Of a DNA stretch of 64,000 nucleotides, positions 35,293-47,861 are shown piece after piece (position 1 is the stretch's first letter; every line of letters begins with the position of its first letter). The translations under genes were made by a program, and so were the position numbers. The notes beneath the pieces were generated by a model. It had not been told where the DNA came from and did no database searches. It saw nothing but the letters and a program-made list of their open reading frames with translations. Source of the DNA: Phoronis australis. Lineage: Eukaryota; Phoronida; Phoronidae. The DNA lies in the NCBI GenBank assembly GCA_002633005.1, contig NMRA01000125.1:35241-99240 (forward strand). The letters are read 5' to 3'.

Positions 35293-38200
35293 CTGCCTAC
35301 GGAACGCAGCCCTGGTCTTTTTCCTTCCGGAAATATAGAAAGTGTTCCAAAAATGTACTCACACTTCAGTACAACACCAAGAGTTTAAATTCAGTTCGCG
35401 CGTAGCAGAGTCTGCGCTTGGGTATATTGTATTTGATTACACCTTGCAGTGAAAGCAGGCGCATGAGCCGCCGCATAGGCTACTCTTTAGACACGGGAAT
35501 GGAAAACAATCGATTTGGTTTCGGACAATGAAAATTTATCGCCAATACTATTACAAAGTCAAAATCGTTAACTAAAGAAAGTTCAAAAACAATTACAAAG
35601 AAATTTACTTAATGTCATGCCGGATAATTGAATATCCTGGTTATTGTCATGAAATGTCGAACAACCGAATCATTTCCCTTTAATCCAATGCAAAACAATC
35701 CACATAATTTACGATTTATTGTCATGTTACCGGATATTGGCACTATAAAATCAACAAAATTGATTCTCATCCGCTTATTAGCATACGTAGCAGTGGCGGA
35801 TTTAGGGAGGCATGGTGCGTCCACCCCCCTAAAATTCTCCCATATTCCATTTTGCAGTTCGGGATGCGAATGTCTGACTGGCAATATCCTGACTAATACT
35901 CTGCCCTGTTCCTCCCCCCTCCTCAAAATCCTGGATCCTCCCCAGCGTACCTTTGCTTTTTCTATCTAAAAATCCACCTAACTCATCTTCAATTCCCATT
36001 TGCTTTATCGGAATTCGGTGCCGAGGTAAAAATCAGTCGTTTCCTGTATAGCTGTTTTTTTATCAGCTTATACGGTCGCCGCCAATTTGGAACCCGTTTA
36101 ATGGCATATGCCGCTTATTAGGACATGACATTAAGAGGGCTATTTTGTATTATAATCATATTCCCAAATTAATAAACACTGCATTTATTTTAGTTTAAAA
36201 CTTGTTAGTCCTTGTTTGTCCGCCTTTTTGCTAATTTTTACCAGTAATTTATCTCCCAAGTCAATAAACAGCGCAGTTATTGGCATATGAAATGTAAGCA
36301 CAATTTGGAACTCCCTGTATATACTTTAGCATTGTCTGTTTGTTGGTAAGTGACTCTGAGGTGAGGAATCTCAAGTTTCCTCATAGCCTAAATGACCTAA
36401 TGAATCAACTCAATAAAGTTACAATGAAAGCGCTCGCAGGAGCGATACTTGGCGAAATTAAGTGAAAAGACCTCAGTGAAGATGATTATGATCGTGTGGA
36501 GATGATGAATATGACAATAACATTCATATGACGAGCGAAGATGTCACAAATGAGTAAGAAATAGGCTATAGTCTTATTTAATATAAAGTAAACCAACAAA
36601 AGTGCAGCAAAATCAGTCAACAAAGGAGCAGCGATCAGAAAATCTCGAATAATTTGAAAAGTAGGCGTTCTAGCGAAAACATCTCATGAAAACCTGTTCA
36701 AAACTCTATCTTACAGTGATGTTTTCCAAAATTCCACAAAATTTTCGAAACATTTAAAATTTTGCAATTTTTGAAATTCAAAGTCAAATAAGTAAAAAAT
36801 GGTAGGTCTGAGAAAAAAATGTTATAGTTCATTTGAAAGAATATGCCTCAGAAAAACCACATGCAATAATTTACGTCATTTGCTCTTCTCGTTCAAAATG
36901 GCACCACAGCACGATTGAAAATTGATGAAAATGCGCCAGATCCACCATTTTGAATACAACTTCCGGTTCACCTGCACTTGATAACAGCTACTTAAAAGAA
37001 ACTAACACATGAAAAATATCGAAGCAATTGATCCTACAATGCGCCCTCTACAGGACAAAACGTTTCGTCCCTAAAACGAGGTGCACGTGCGTAATGGCAG
37101 ATATTTCTGCCATCTTTGATCGAAAGTCAATGATTTTCGGCACACGTGTAGCACGCGTCTGGCACAATAATGGGAAACAAAATGGCCGCCACGTTCGTGA
37201 TCTTGAATTCGATCATAACGAAGAACAATTGATTCCCAGCTCTTTCGGAACTACAGGTTGTGTGTAAATTTCGTGCGGATCGGACGAAAAATGCGACCTG
37301 TAGACTGCGAACAAACAAAAAAAGTGTCAGAGCACTATACTTGGCGAAAATATTTCGCCGAAGTTTTAAGATCATAGTACTGCGCGTCACTTTGTCCTTG
37401 TTTATTGTCGACAGGCTCATTCGCTACAACATTTCTGCTTCCGTGCAACATTCGTGTACGTACATAGCTCGTGCAACGGATTTCAAGCGCAGACCGTATT
37501 TTGGAATAAATTGAGCTATTTGGGCGATCCCGTCAAACTTTGAGGCTTCGTGGACAATCACCGACGTGTTGGTATCCATCGCATCTCTCGTTCATTTCAT
37601 TCAACTAGGTTGTGAATGTTCGAGTTTGTACACTTTAAAAATCCGTAAACGACTTGCCCATTCTCTGATTGGTTCAGTTGGGCTGAAACTGGAATCACAT
37701 TTGTACTCAAGATTAGGTATGTGCTAGCTTGGACGTTTAGGGTCAACTAATGTTGACCTTAAGTCAAGCAGACGTTTATTAACTTTCAAACGTGAGAAAT
37801 GTTAGATGGAACCTCAATTTTTTCAATGTACAACAAATTTTTGTATTAATAGCTCCTTGAACGAACTAGGAATTCCACTTGATGGTAATTCCGGTTGTCC
37901 AAATTCACACACGACAGCTCAACCAAATAATGCGATCTCAGATTATGACATACAGTGTGCTTGATCTGGCACACCTAATATTGTGCATATAAATTTTTCG
38001 CATTTGCGAGGGCGTTTGACAGTACGTGAGGCCAAAGGTTCAGGGCGAGCAGCCTTCCACTTGGGTGACAAGCTATGCATACTTTACTGATTGTCGTTAC
38101 TGTGAAAACATAACGTCAAGAAAATGTTCAGCCGTTCGTTTGGAATTCAAGGTACGAATATTACGATTGGCGAAGAAGTGTGTTTCTCTGATACGAGTAA

Positions 38201-38780
38201 TGTTCAATTATCAGCCAATCAAAAGTGTCCTAAACGCTCATCATTCAAGCATTTCGCCAATGGATCATTCAAATATGGTGTGCAGCGAAGTCAATGGTGA
38301 ACGGCAACGATGGAGGTTCGAAATTTAATCTTCAATGCATACGTCTGCCTGGTTTTGAGCTCGTAAAAATGTAAAAGTGTTCCTAACGGCTTTGAATTCA
38401 GTTAGAAAAGACGAGGGTCAGATTTGACGGGAAATTGATTGCACACGCTTATATTATTTTATGTAGTTCTGTACACGATAACGTCACACGGAAATTGACT
38501 AACATTGTATCGAACGAGCTTGATTGTCGAACAATGCCATTGATGTCGTACAAGCTAATTTCACATTTAATGCAATCTGTGTTGTTGTTGTTGTCGTCGC
38601 TCCTATCATTCTGTGAAATGTGCACATTCAACCAATTTTCTACGTTTTAAGAGTTTGCTTTGAGGGACGGTCACATGCCATTTCCAAATAAAATACGAGT
38701 TGCGCAAGTTAGAAACTGCCCCTAAATTAGTGCAAAGCATCAACATTATTTCAAAATTATGTCATCTGATGTTGAAGTGA
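35293..38780. other. No gene seen; one hAT-like remnant
   Basis: This stretch contains the possible short hAT-like element at 35791-35980 and a GTCAACTAATGTTGAC palindrome near 37,742. Overlapping frames of 79-97 codons on both strands at 37.0-37.5 kb carry no motif I know. Confidence 0.4.
35791..35980. mobile_element. Short hAT-like MITE candidate
   Basis: It begins CAGTGGCGGATTTAGGGAGG and ends CTAAAAATCCACCTA, imperfectly inverted. The CAGTGGCGGAT start is typical of hAT-type MITEs. No 8-bp target duplication could be matched. Confidence 0.35.
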
Positions 38781-38789
38781 CACATTCGA

Positions 38790-39063
38790 AGATAAATACA
38801 CAAAACGAACCGAGAGTGGGTTAGATGAAGTAATATCCCACGAGACATTATTCCGCATATCGAAAGAAACCGAAGGTCGAGGTCGATATGCGGAATAGTG
38901 TCGAGTGAGATTTTACTACATCTACGCCAATCGAGGTACGTTTTGTATTTATCCCACAGGCTTTGAATTCTTAAGTTTCTTTCATTTTTTCGGCAGATTT
39001 TTTTAAATATTTCACCCAGACTGTTCACGTGGTGTATCACATGTACAATGTATATACTTGAGC
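38790..39063 (+). repeat. Palindrome-headed repeat family R2, copy 1
   Basis: The first 160 bases are an imperfect palindrome bounded by ACAAAACGAACCGAGA and CGAGGTACGTTTTGT, with inner inverted ATTCCGCATATCG/CGATATGCGGAAT. A tail follows: TTTCTTTCATTTTTTCGGCAGA, CAGACTGTTCACGTG, TATACTT. The whole recurs at 44219-44455. R1 copy 3 begins immediately afterwards. Confidence 0.7.
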
Positions 39064-39480
39064 CAAACCACTCTAAGGATGATTTTGAAAATTGGGACAT
39101 ATGTTTTTAGTGTGACGACGACGGTTGAGGATGATTTTCCGACTACTTCGACTACGGTGGAGCCTCCTAGTGGCAGTTTTTTTATGTGCACCCATAGCTG
39201 TATCTCCTAAACCTACTGCAGGATCTTTATTACATTTAGCAAGTTTATTTATATGAAGTTGACAACAGACGACGACGACTTTCAGACGGATCGGACGAAC
39301 GCTGTGCCCCCTTGTAGCAATTTCATTTTTTCCTTTTTCCACTATTTCTCTGAGGTTCCTTGGTGGATTTTTATGAAATTTGGTAAATGGCTTTCAATTA
39401 AACCAACGATGATGTGTTCCCGTTTCGGATGAATTCGACATATTTTACGCCATTTAGTGGCTATTTTATGATGCAAATAA
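39064..39480 (+). repeat. Repeat family R1, copy 3
   Basis: Starting CCAAACCACTCTAAGGATGA, it carries GCTGTATCTCCTAAACC, TATATGAAGTTGACA, GACGACTTTCAGACGGATCGG, CCCCCTTGTAGCAATTTCATTTT, TTTTATGAAATTTGG, TTTCGGATGAATTCGACATA and TTTAGTGGCTATTTT, in the order seen in copies 1 and 2. Noncoding. Confidence 0.65.
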
Positions 39481-39827
39481 ACACCCCTAGAACCACATCA
39501 TTTGCGGTGCATTCGTGGGCGCATTTCAACGCTCCCTGTTGCTCTCGTTATTTCTGCACAAACATCTGCGAGGCAAATCACCCTCAACTTCTGCGGCCGT
39601 TGAACCACGTGACCTTCTGTTACCGCCTTACTCGTTCTCTTTGCCCGGCATGAAATTTAAGAGGTTTGGCATGATATCCAACAACAAAGTAGGTCTACTC
39701 TGGTAGTAGCCGCTCCAAATACCTTTATACCGGGTCACTTGTTCTAATTATCAGGTTATTGAGTTTTTGAAGCGGACTTGGCCATTTAGGAGAGTGGGTA
39801 TTCTATAATTATGCTGCCGACTGACCG

Positions 39828-40036
39828 AGACCATTTGAAATTTTTGAGATTCACCCTGATGAGTTCGCCCCGTTCAGGTTTGACTGGAAGTCTTTGTTTG
39901 AAGTCGGTGATTTATTACCAAATCATAAAAACAAGACAGTTTTTATAGCTCTGGTCAAAACTAATATGTTCATGAAGTCAACCCTTGCCAGAGACTGTCT
40001 TAATAAGGCAGCATCCTTGTGCTGTGTCGACTTCAC
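39828..40036 (+). CDS. Possible isolated exon or ORF fragment, unrecognised
   Basis: An open stretch of about 69 codons without an initial Met, reading FEIHPDEFAPFRFDWKSLF and then VFIALVKTNMFMKSTLARD, runs into a GTAACA that could be a donor. Composition is protein-like (balanced charge, aromatic residues) but I know no family, and no partner exon was identified. It may be a transposon fragment. Confidence 0.2.
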
Positions 40037-40622
40037 AGTTAAGGTAACAACATAGGCGTACTAATATAAATATTGTCTTTTTGCAGACATCTATATAATT
40101 TTCACTATTGTTTGGTGGGTCTATTCTGAAACCATTTCCAGTGTTTGCATTTCACAAACTGACCTCTGCGTTCACATTAGTGTAATGAATTGCTCAGCCT
40201 GTCACGACACGCTGGTGTTTTGTCTTTCGATTTTTTGATGCAATCACGGGCGTTGAAGTAATGGATTAAATAGTTACCTTTGATCAACGCTTAATATCTC
40301 ACGTATCCATGATTACTAATGTCATTCTTTCCGCCTCGCTATCTCAAAGTGACGTAATATTGTTTTTCACCAACAACCATTGCTGCCATGACCTGGTGAT
40401 TAAGAAGCTCTCACGCACGAACCAGGTGTGAGTTCCATAGACGCAAGACGCTCGCGATGCATTTGCGGCGAGAAATCTCTTATAGATAGGAAATAGTTTT
40501 GTCTGGGGGTATGCTAGTATGAAGATCACGAGCACACTGGCGAAACACTCGCCTTTCACTCGCGTGATTTTGCTCCTTCGTAAGTTTTTTGCCGTCAATA
40601 GAACACACCCTGAAGCCCATTC

Positions 40623-41260
40623 AAGGCTACCCGATCATCACAGCTGTCGCACTCATTGTTCTTTTTTTCATAAACACGGCTCACAGAATCGATAAACTCA
40701 TTTCACGGACTAAAACACACAATAGTCCGACCTCCAAACACGGCTAACGACTAGATCACGACACACGAGCGAAGTCTCGGTCCTATCTGCGAGTGAACTA
40801 ACGGGCGACATTTTCCCTCCAACGGCCAACGCTACCCGACCACAAAACGTGGTGCCGGACTCATAAACACGCCTCACTGACTTCACGTGCGTGACCCATG
40901 TTGGGCTGACTGTGAACCGTGTTTGTGAGTACGGGGCAGCATTCAGTATACTCGAGGACCTCCCGAAAACGTAAGATTTCGGAAGGCTTCGAGAGATACA
41001 TTACAAACGAACGACGTTGGCCACAACAATTAATTTCCTCGCGAGAAGTTCTCGCGTCAACAGAACTCCGCCAGGATTCAAAGTTTACGCAAGTGTAAGC
41101 CTTGTTTTCTGAATCCGGCTCCGTATTTAGCGGTCGGGTGCTGTGTACTTAGCAGTTCCGTGAACTGGTTGAACCGGTCCGGGATCCGTGTTTATAAGTT
41201 AATAAAAGTACCACTGTGTTTACTGGTGCGACAGCCGTGTTATGGCTCGGGTAGCCTGCG
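40623..41260. repeat. Inverted repeat pair around G/C-rich, CTCGCGAG-containing DNA
   Basis: AGGCTACCCGATCATCACAG/CTGTCGCAC at 40625-40653 is the approximate complement of GTGCGACAGCCGTGTTATGGCTCGGGTAGCCT at 41226-41258. ATAAACACGG motifs lie just inside on both sides. Several CTCGCGAG palindromes occur nearby. Likely a diverged foldback element. Confidence 0.35.
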
Positions 41261-42009
41261 TTGCGTAACGCAAGATACTCGCGAGCGGAAGTTGCAGTAA
41301 GATTGCGTTCTTCGCTATTGTAATACATGGTGACATCTTTCGAACTCTTGTATGATTGATCGCCCAAGTCCCAAGATCCTAGTCTCATGGAACGCAGTCA
41401 TGGAGCGTGCTCAACCAGGGAGTGAAAGATTGTGAGATCACGAAATATCCCGCGAATGCCTGCGTGATCTCGCAAAACTCGCAAAATACAGGCCCTTAAA
41501 CAGAAATGATGTTGCTATTCATTTCCAAAGAAAATTTCTTCTTCCATAGTATTGCTAATAGGAATGTACATTTGAAGTAAACTATCGATCATAAATTGTC
41601 CAGTTATTATTCCACTACGCAAAGAACCTTTGTCAAAATGAACACACAGCCAGGTAACCCGGATATTGGTTTGGCCTAGGATACATTTAAATTTTAAGAA
41701 AAAAGTTCAAAAGTGCAACTGTACACAAACAGATATTATTTAGCTACATGACAGTAGAATGTATTCTGTGTATTGGGAAGTGGTCCTTTGTGAAGATAAA
41801 CACAAGTTAACCTTTTTAGTCATTTTGTAATATTTATAATGTACCAAGCTAAAACTACTCTCCGAAGTTGCTGTCTGTAACTCTAAAAAAACAAATTGGG
41901 GGTACTAACAACAACCATTGTTGAGACAGTTAATGCTAGCTATTACCTTTCCACTTCATTAGCTCAGATCTACATCAATACAAAGGGCGGGCTGAATACG
42001 CATCCTAAA

Positions 42010-42310
42010 AGTTGTCTGGGACTAAGGGAATCTGAGCCGTGACCAGTGTAAGCGAGAAATTCTCCACACGAATATTTGGAAGTGGGATGTTGAATGCTCT
42101 GGATGTGATTATAGCATTCAGTGCTGAGTCTACCAACATATGCCCCTTCCCTGCTCTATCCACACATTTTCAATTTAACATATGGATCACACTGTTTGGT
42201 GCATACACTGTCTCAAGAACATGAAACCTGTTGCCTTACATTACGTATCCAATAAATCCCAGAAAGCTCATCTCAGTATGAAATCCGCCAAGCCTGGCTA
42301 AGAACAAGTG
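42010..42310 (-). pseudogene. Relic of a repeat-encoded protein (RLGGFHTEMSFLG motif)
   Basis: The minus strand reads RLGGFHTEMSFLGFIGYVM, a stop, then VLETVYAPNSVIHMLN, a stop, then RAGKGHMLVDSALNAIITS. I recall this ordered pattern (LGGFH..MSFLG..IG..M.GSG, ETVYA.N.V.HM..GKA..RA.RGH.L) from a protein that recurs in many copies in invertebrate genomes and is taken to be transposon-encoded; I cannot name the family. Two in-frame stops show it is dead. Confidence 0.5.
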
Positions 42311-43359
42311 ACTGCAGACCACTGTCGTTTGGTTTGCTGGCACTAATTTCCTCTCAAATCAGTTACCTATGTTCATAAAAAGCATGTATATTACACCAAT
42401 TTTGAGTACTAAATGCTAAACATTTGATTATTAACTTTTTGTTATACAAGTTTATTTATTTTTCATCAAATTCAGGTGAAATGAGCTGCCAAGTTCTCCA
42501 CTCGTGTCAGAAGCAGACGAAATCTGCATTGGAACAACTGATAATATTTCCAATAGCAGAGCAAAGCCACTTCCTGCCAAATGTGATTCAGGGTTTGTGT
42601 ACTGAACAAGCCAATAATTCCATCAGAATTACATATTCTTCTAACAAATATTACTTTTGATGCCTCAAATGAATATATTTTACAGAAAAATAATTGAGTG
42701 TGTGAAATTCCTTATGAAAATTTAACTAAAGCCTTTTCTGAAAAACAACAAATTTTACGTTAAATAATCTAAAATGTGATTAAAATTCCACCTTTAGTAC
42801 CTAAATCTTAAAAACAAACTTTATAAAAAAATCAACTTATTAAGCCTGACTGTAGATTGTAAAATGTTTTTGTGTAAATGCTTCTCAGGTTACAAACAAA
42901 GTTTGCAGAATGCACATGCGGTAAATTGGAGTTATTTGTGAGTTGGCGGCCATTTTGTCAGCCGTCTTGATTTTTTTTCTCCAATCAGTGACCAACTGTG
43001 AGGTCCGGATATTTTCGATTGTCTAACTTACAAATGCATAGAAATTTTGCCACTTTCAGGGCAAAATATGAAAAGAAATTTTGCAACATGTACCAAACTG
43101 CCGTTTCGGCCGCCATTTTGTCGGCCATATTGATTTTATTTTACGAAAAATTGGCATCGTTTGATTGGTATGACTGTTATGAAGGTATATAACCAATGAC
43201 AAGCTTTATTGTGTTATTTCCAACCGCTGCATGAGCGTAACGTGCCAAAAAGCAGTTAACACCGGTTTTGGCGGAATTTTTTCGCCATCTTGAACAACCG
43301 ACTTCCGCCACTCCGATTTCGGTAGACTTTTTTCTTTCACCAAGGGATGTTTAAAGATG

Positions 43360-43580
43360 CTATTTATGCAAAAAAACTTCTCTTGCAAATTTTCCTAGGT
43401 TGGGCCCTGGACTACTATTAACTGTGTCGCGCATGTTATTTTCACTTGATGTTGGGTCAGTTTGAGCATCCGCATTGGGGCAAATGTGGCACTCGGGGGT
43501 AGTTTTTCGGTAAGTGAGCTGTGGAATTCGAGACATTCTGCTTAGATCTGATGCAGCCTCGTCTACAAGGGCCTTTAAAA
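43360..43580 (-). CDS. Possible 3'-terminal exon, unrecognised
   Basis: After TTTTTTTTAAAG, a plausible acceptor, an open frame reads ALVDEAASDLSRMSRIPQL, then ECHICPN and on to FLHK and a stop, about 72 codons. The CxxC and polar composition are protein-like. No upstream exon was identified and the frame could be chance. Confidence 0.2.
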
Positions 43581-44218
43581 AAAATTGGAAGTCCGCACAG
43601 TGAAAGTGCAGAATCAAGTGTCATACGCATCACGCTCAAATTGCTCGTCAAACATTAACCCGCACGCGTGGAAGCTGAGATCGCGTGAACACATTTTTCT
43701 CCATAGCTGCTCGGAAATCAAGCCTTTCGAAAGAACTTATTCATTCGAAGATTCGACTTTTTCCTAAATCTCCTGTTACTCCAACATTTGTATTTTTAAC
43801 CTACCGGTGAACTCGTAAACTGAAGCATTCACTGGACTTATTGGCTGGCGTTCGAGTCACTAGGTGACGTTATTAGGTAAAAAAACTAAGAATAATAAAA
43901 TGGCAGGCGATTTGATTCGTTGTTGTTAGAGGAAGGTAAAAAGAATAGAAATATAACGGGTAAGACCATTTGCGATTTTCTAAACGTGTCAAGGGAATTT
44001 GATTTGGCTAGTACTAACACACTGAACAAATATTTCCCCCCCCCCCCCATTCTTTTGGTTTATATCCATTTCACCAAGTGGTGAAAAACCCTCCGGTAGA
44101 ACTTCAACTCCGTTTATGAGCTGAGTATTGGACAATCATGCCTTGATCAAATTACTACCCATATTTTAACATACGTCACATAACCTATTTTTATCTTAGA
44201 CTAACCTTGCATGGTAAT

Positions 44219-44455
44219 ACACAAAACGTACCGAGATTGGCGTCCATGAAGTAATATCCCACGAGACATTATTCCGCGTATCAACCGAGACCGAATGTTG
44301 AGTGGGATATTATTTCATGTACACCACTCGAGGTACGTTTTGTATTTATCCCATACGCTTCGAATTCCTAAGTTTCTTTCATTTTTTCGGCAGATTTTTT
44401 AAATACCTCACTCAGACTGTTCACGTGTTGGATCTCATCCTATATGTATGTACTT
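44219..44455 (+). repeat. Palindrome-headed repeat family R2, copy 2
   Basis: It is bounded by ACAAAACGTACCGAGATTGG and CACTCGAGGTACGTTTTGT, with AGTAATATCCCAC near the left and GTGGGATATTATTTCAT near the right of the palindrome. The tail ATTTATCCCATACGC, TTTTTTCGGCAGA and CAGACTGTTCACGTG matches copy 1 at 38790. Confidence 0.7.
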
Positions 44456-44830
44456 GCGCGTTAGGTTGCAGGTTTTCTCTAGTAAAAGAAACAGTTTTAA
44501 ATATACCGATTTATTACTTGAAAAAAGATAACAAAGATGAAAACAACGCTAACTTTGCACTGAATTTCTAACACCTCCAGAAAATAGTTAAATAACAACA
44601 AAATTTGATATTGTAGTTACCGTGGAATCGGCGCATGAGTTGCAGACGATACAATATTTAGCAAATGAAAACTGAGACAAAACTGTCATATAATTAACAG
44701 TCCTGTTCCAGATGTTATGACTGGGACCTGATTGTATGTTGGGTGTTGTTTACACTGCTACACTTGTATTACTTAAACTATTTTCCGAAAGTTTGATGAT
44801 CTAACCGACTAACGTCGTCGAGTCGACATT

Positions 44831-45190
44831 GCCCTACCTTTTGAACTTACCATGTCAGAGGTCACTGTTGAAGTAGTGCGGGAGGTGAATACGGAAAACA
44901 TTATTACATGACTGTATTTCCCTCGACAGATTCAACGCGTATGAGATAAATGACAATATATTCATGCCGGTACACCTTAACATGTTAGGAAAATAATCCT
45001 GTGCGACATCGTTTACGAATACGTATTCGATATTTAATATCCTGTAACAGACCGTCTCTATTACACTGCTTATAAACTACTTACACCAATTTCTTATCTA
45101 CACAATAATATCAAAATAGCAAAAATGTTGTTTTCGTATTCTTTACAACTTTTTAAAATACTAAAGTAACGACACATATAAGTCTAGTCA
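44831..45190 (+). repeat. 360-bp exact direct duplication, first copy
   Basis: From GCCCTACCTTTTGAAC to AAGTCTAGTCA this matches 45299-45658 without a difference that I could find. It ends immediately before the N at 45191. This is most likely an assembly artefact (an unmerged overlap or second haplotype). Confidence 0.9.
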
Positions 45191-45298
45191 NTTTTGGCGC
45201 TTCCTGGTTGACTGTTGCTTGTTCATCACTTGGCGGCGCTAGTAGTAGCGGTAACAGCGAACTCACAAGTGAACTCTCCTATACTACTACACTCCTTG

Positions 45299-45658
45299 GC
45301 CCTACCTTTTGAACTTACCATGTCAGAGGTCACTGTTGAAGTAGTGCGGGAGGTGAATACGGAAAACATTATTACATGACTGTATTTCCCTCGACAGATT
45401 CAACGCGTATGAGATAAATGACAATATATTCATGCCGGTACACCTTAACATGTTAGGAAAATAATCCTGTGCGACATCGTTTACGAATACGTATTCGATA
45501 TTTAATATCCTGTAACAGACCGTCTCTATTACACTGCTTATAAACTACTTACACCAATTTCTTATCTACACAATAATATCAAAATAGCAAAAATGTTGTT
45601 TTCGTATTCTTTACAACTTTTTAAAATACTAAAGTAACGACACATATAAGTCTAGTCA
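45299..45658 (+). repeat. 360-bp exact direct duplication, second copy
   Basis: Offset 468 from the first copy. The 107 bases between N and this copy (45192-45298) occur once. See the first copy for interpretation. Confidence 0.9.
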
Positions 45659-46770
45659 ATTTACATGACTTTCCAGAAAAGGAAGTCGGTACATAGTCGA
45701 CTGCGCGCTGGCCGAGTCCGGAACGAGGTTGCACAAAATAGAAATCACGGGACTGCGTTGACAGGAAAGATAGTCTGATGATTTGCTCTAACGGTAGGTC
45801 GGTTTGATGAGACCATGCAGCCTTTGTTGCAAACTATGGCTCAACAGAATAAAGTCCATAAATGTCACTAGAGAACTGTCATAGATTAAATTAGAATAGT
45901 TTTTTCGTGATATGAATTTCTGATCCTTTAAGTTGTTAACTCGTGCAACGTGTCTATTAACATGGCTTAAAATTATCAATCATGTACTAATTATAATTAG
46001 GTGGCTTCACTCGCTCTCATAACTCGAATACTTAACGCAAGACCACATATTCGCTGCATTTTGTCAGATGGATAATTGCTGCCAGTTTAATAAAATCAAT
46101 ATAGAAGATTTCTAGTGCGTTCCGTTTAGTTTTCAAGTAATTTGTTTGGTTACTTATATCAAACGTGTTATTTTTATTTTATGCATCGTGCTCAAGCTCA
46201 ACATTTCATGTGTAAACTATTAGACAATAGTACTCTCAATGTCGTCATCTGTGAATTTGGTTTCATCGACTGTTTACGAAGTAATCACATGTTTTGCTCA
46301 ACAAGTGTCGTTAGAACAAGTCGACTCCTTTGAATGGAGCCAGTGAAACCCTGGGGCGGATTCGCCCCTTAAACTGGTTGTGTCTAGCTTGCCGAAAAAT
46401 TCACTGGGAGGTTATAAACTGCTGAAGCGAAGCCAACGGTTGAGTAGTGTATAGGCTAAACATGTATCCTGGGCGAAGTGCACTGTTGAGTTCATTGCAG
46501 ACTTCAGAGCGAAAGTGCAGGAAACGAATTTTTTTAGGTTTACAAGGATACTCCTACGCCAGCACACTTATTCTTGCGCGCGACATACTCAACATAAGAA
46601 CAGGCAGTAAACACAAATGTTGACACTAGTATGTGATCCGCGGTAAAACGTAATTATAGTGTTGTTGTTCGAGAATCGAAAGCTTTCTGTGCTGCAATCT
46701 TTGTGGTATCCTGTTATGTTCCTGGTTTTAAGTATCATAAAGTATTGTATCATACCGGCACGCCCACTTT

Positions 46771-47781
46771 CAGTGGGAAAGTTCGGGTAAATTCGGGCAA
46801 AACCTCCTAGCTCTACTTGCTTGCCTACTACTGAAGCTTTGTGTGTCGGCTAATAACATTAGACGAGTATTGGGATCTCCGCAAATCATTTGATAAAACA
46901 ACCAATGAGATTCTTTGTTACTAGTTCACTTCCAATGCCTTCGAATTTTAAGAATAATAAAAATGGTCAAAATCGGGAAAATTCGGACGCAGGTGGGGAA
47001 AGTCGGACGGAGTGTCGGGGAAATTCGGACCAGCAAATTCTGAATAGGTAAAACTCGGACAAAATATATAACAGTACTTTATGATTTCAAAAAATGAATT
47101 TAGGTATTATTTTGCAGTCTTATCATCAGCCGCATAATAGAATTTAAGAAGTCATCATGTCCTGGCCACATAAACAACGTAAAAGTACGTCCTTACCAAT
47201 TTGTGTGCAGGCCACGTGGAAAACAGCGCCATTGTTGTTGACAAATTAAGTTTTGGATTGACCTCTTAAAACAGGAGGTCATCACGTGATTACGAAAATC
47301 TCTCAAGAAAACGTCAAGAAAAGCGTCTAGTAGCCTAAAAACACGGGTGTCTGAATTTCCCCGCAGCATACAAAAAGTTGGAGGGGGAAATTCGGACACC
47401 GGTTTTTTTGATTAAATCATGTTTTTCTATTGGAAATAACGCATAAAACTGCATAGTGATGAATTATGCAGCAAGTAAATTCAAGTTTATTTACATGACA
47501 AGTGACCAAATGACCTAAATAAAACTTGGAAAAGACAGTGTACCTACCTCAGACTTTCGAAATCGCCACACGAAGCAGACGGCAGAACGACATAAGGTGT
47601 TGAACATGCCTCATATGTGTTGAAACTTTGTTGTAATTCAAGTGAGGTGATAAATAATTTCCTACTATTATTCAAAGAAGTGAATAATCTTTTCATTTAG
47701 TGGTAAGGCATCTTTATTGTTAATATATTTGACGTTTAATTTAGACTTGCCCGAATTTTACCGCCGTCCGAGTTTCCACGA
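46771..47781. mobile_element. 1-kb element with TCGGAC subterminal repeats
   Basis: The ends CAGTGGGAAAGTTCGGGTAA and (as complement) CGTGGAAACTCGGACGGCGG are diverged inverted repeats, each followed inside by AATTCGGGCAA. At least eight GGAAATTCGGAC/AACTCGGAC-type motifs in both orientations fill the interior (46,980-47,060 and 47,350-47,400). Dense subterminal repeats are typical transposase-binding regions of DNA transposons. No transposase frame. Confidence 0.55.
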
Positions 47782-47861
47782 ACTAGTACTCCAAGAATGT
47801 CTGGCAGTTTCTAGCACGGAAAATTGTCTGCTCACTCAACTTTCAATGAAGAGAAAAACTT

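Noticed and set aside
37028-37514. Overlapping 79-97-codon frames on both strands
   Set aside because: Opposing frames of similar length without motif; treated as chance.
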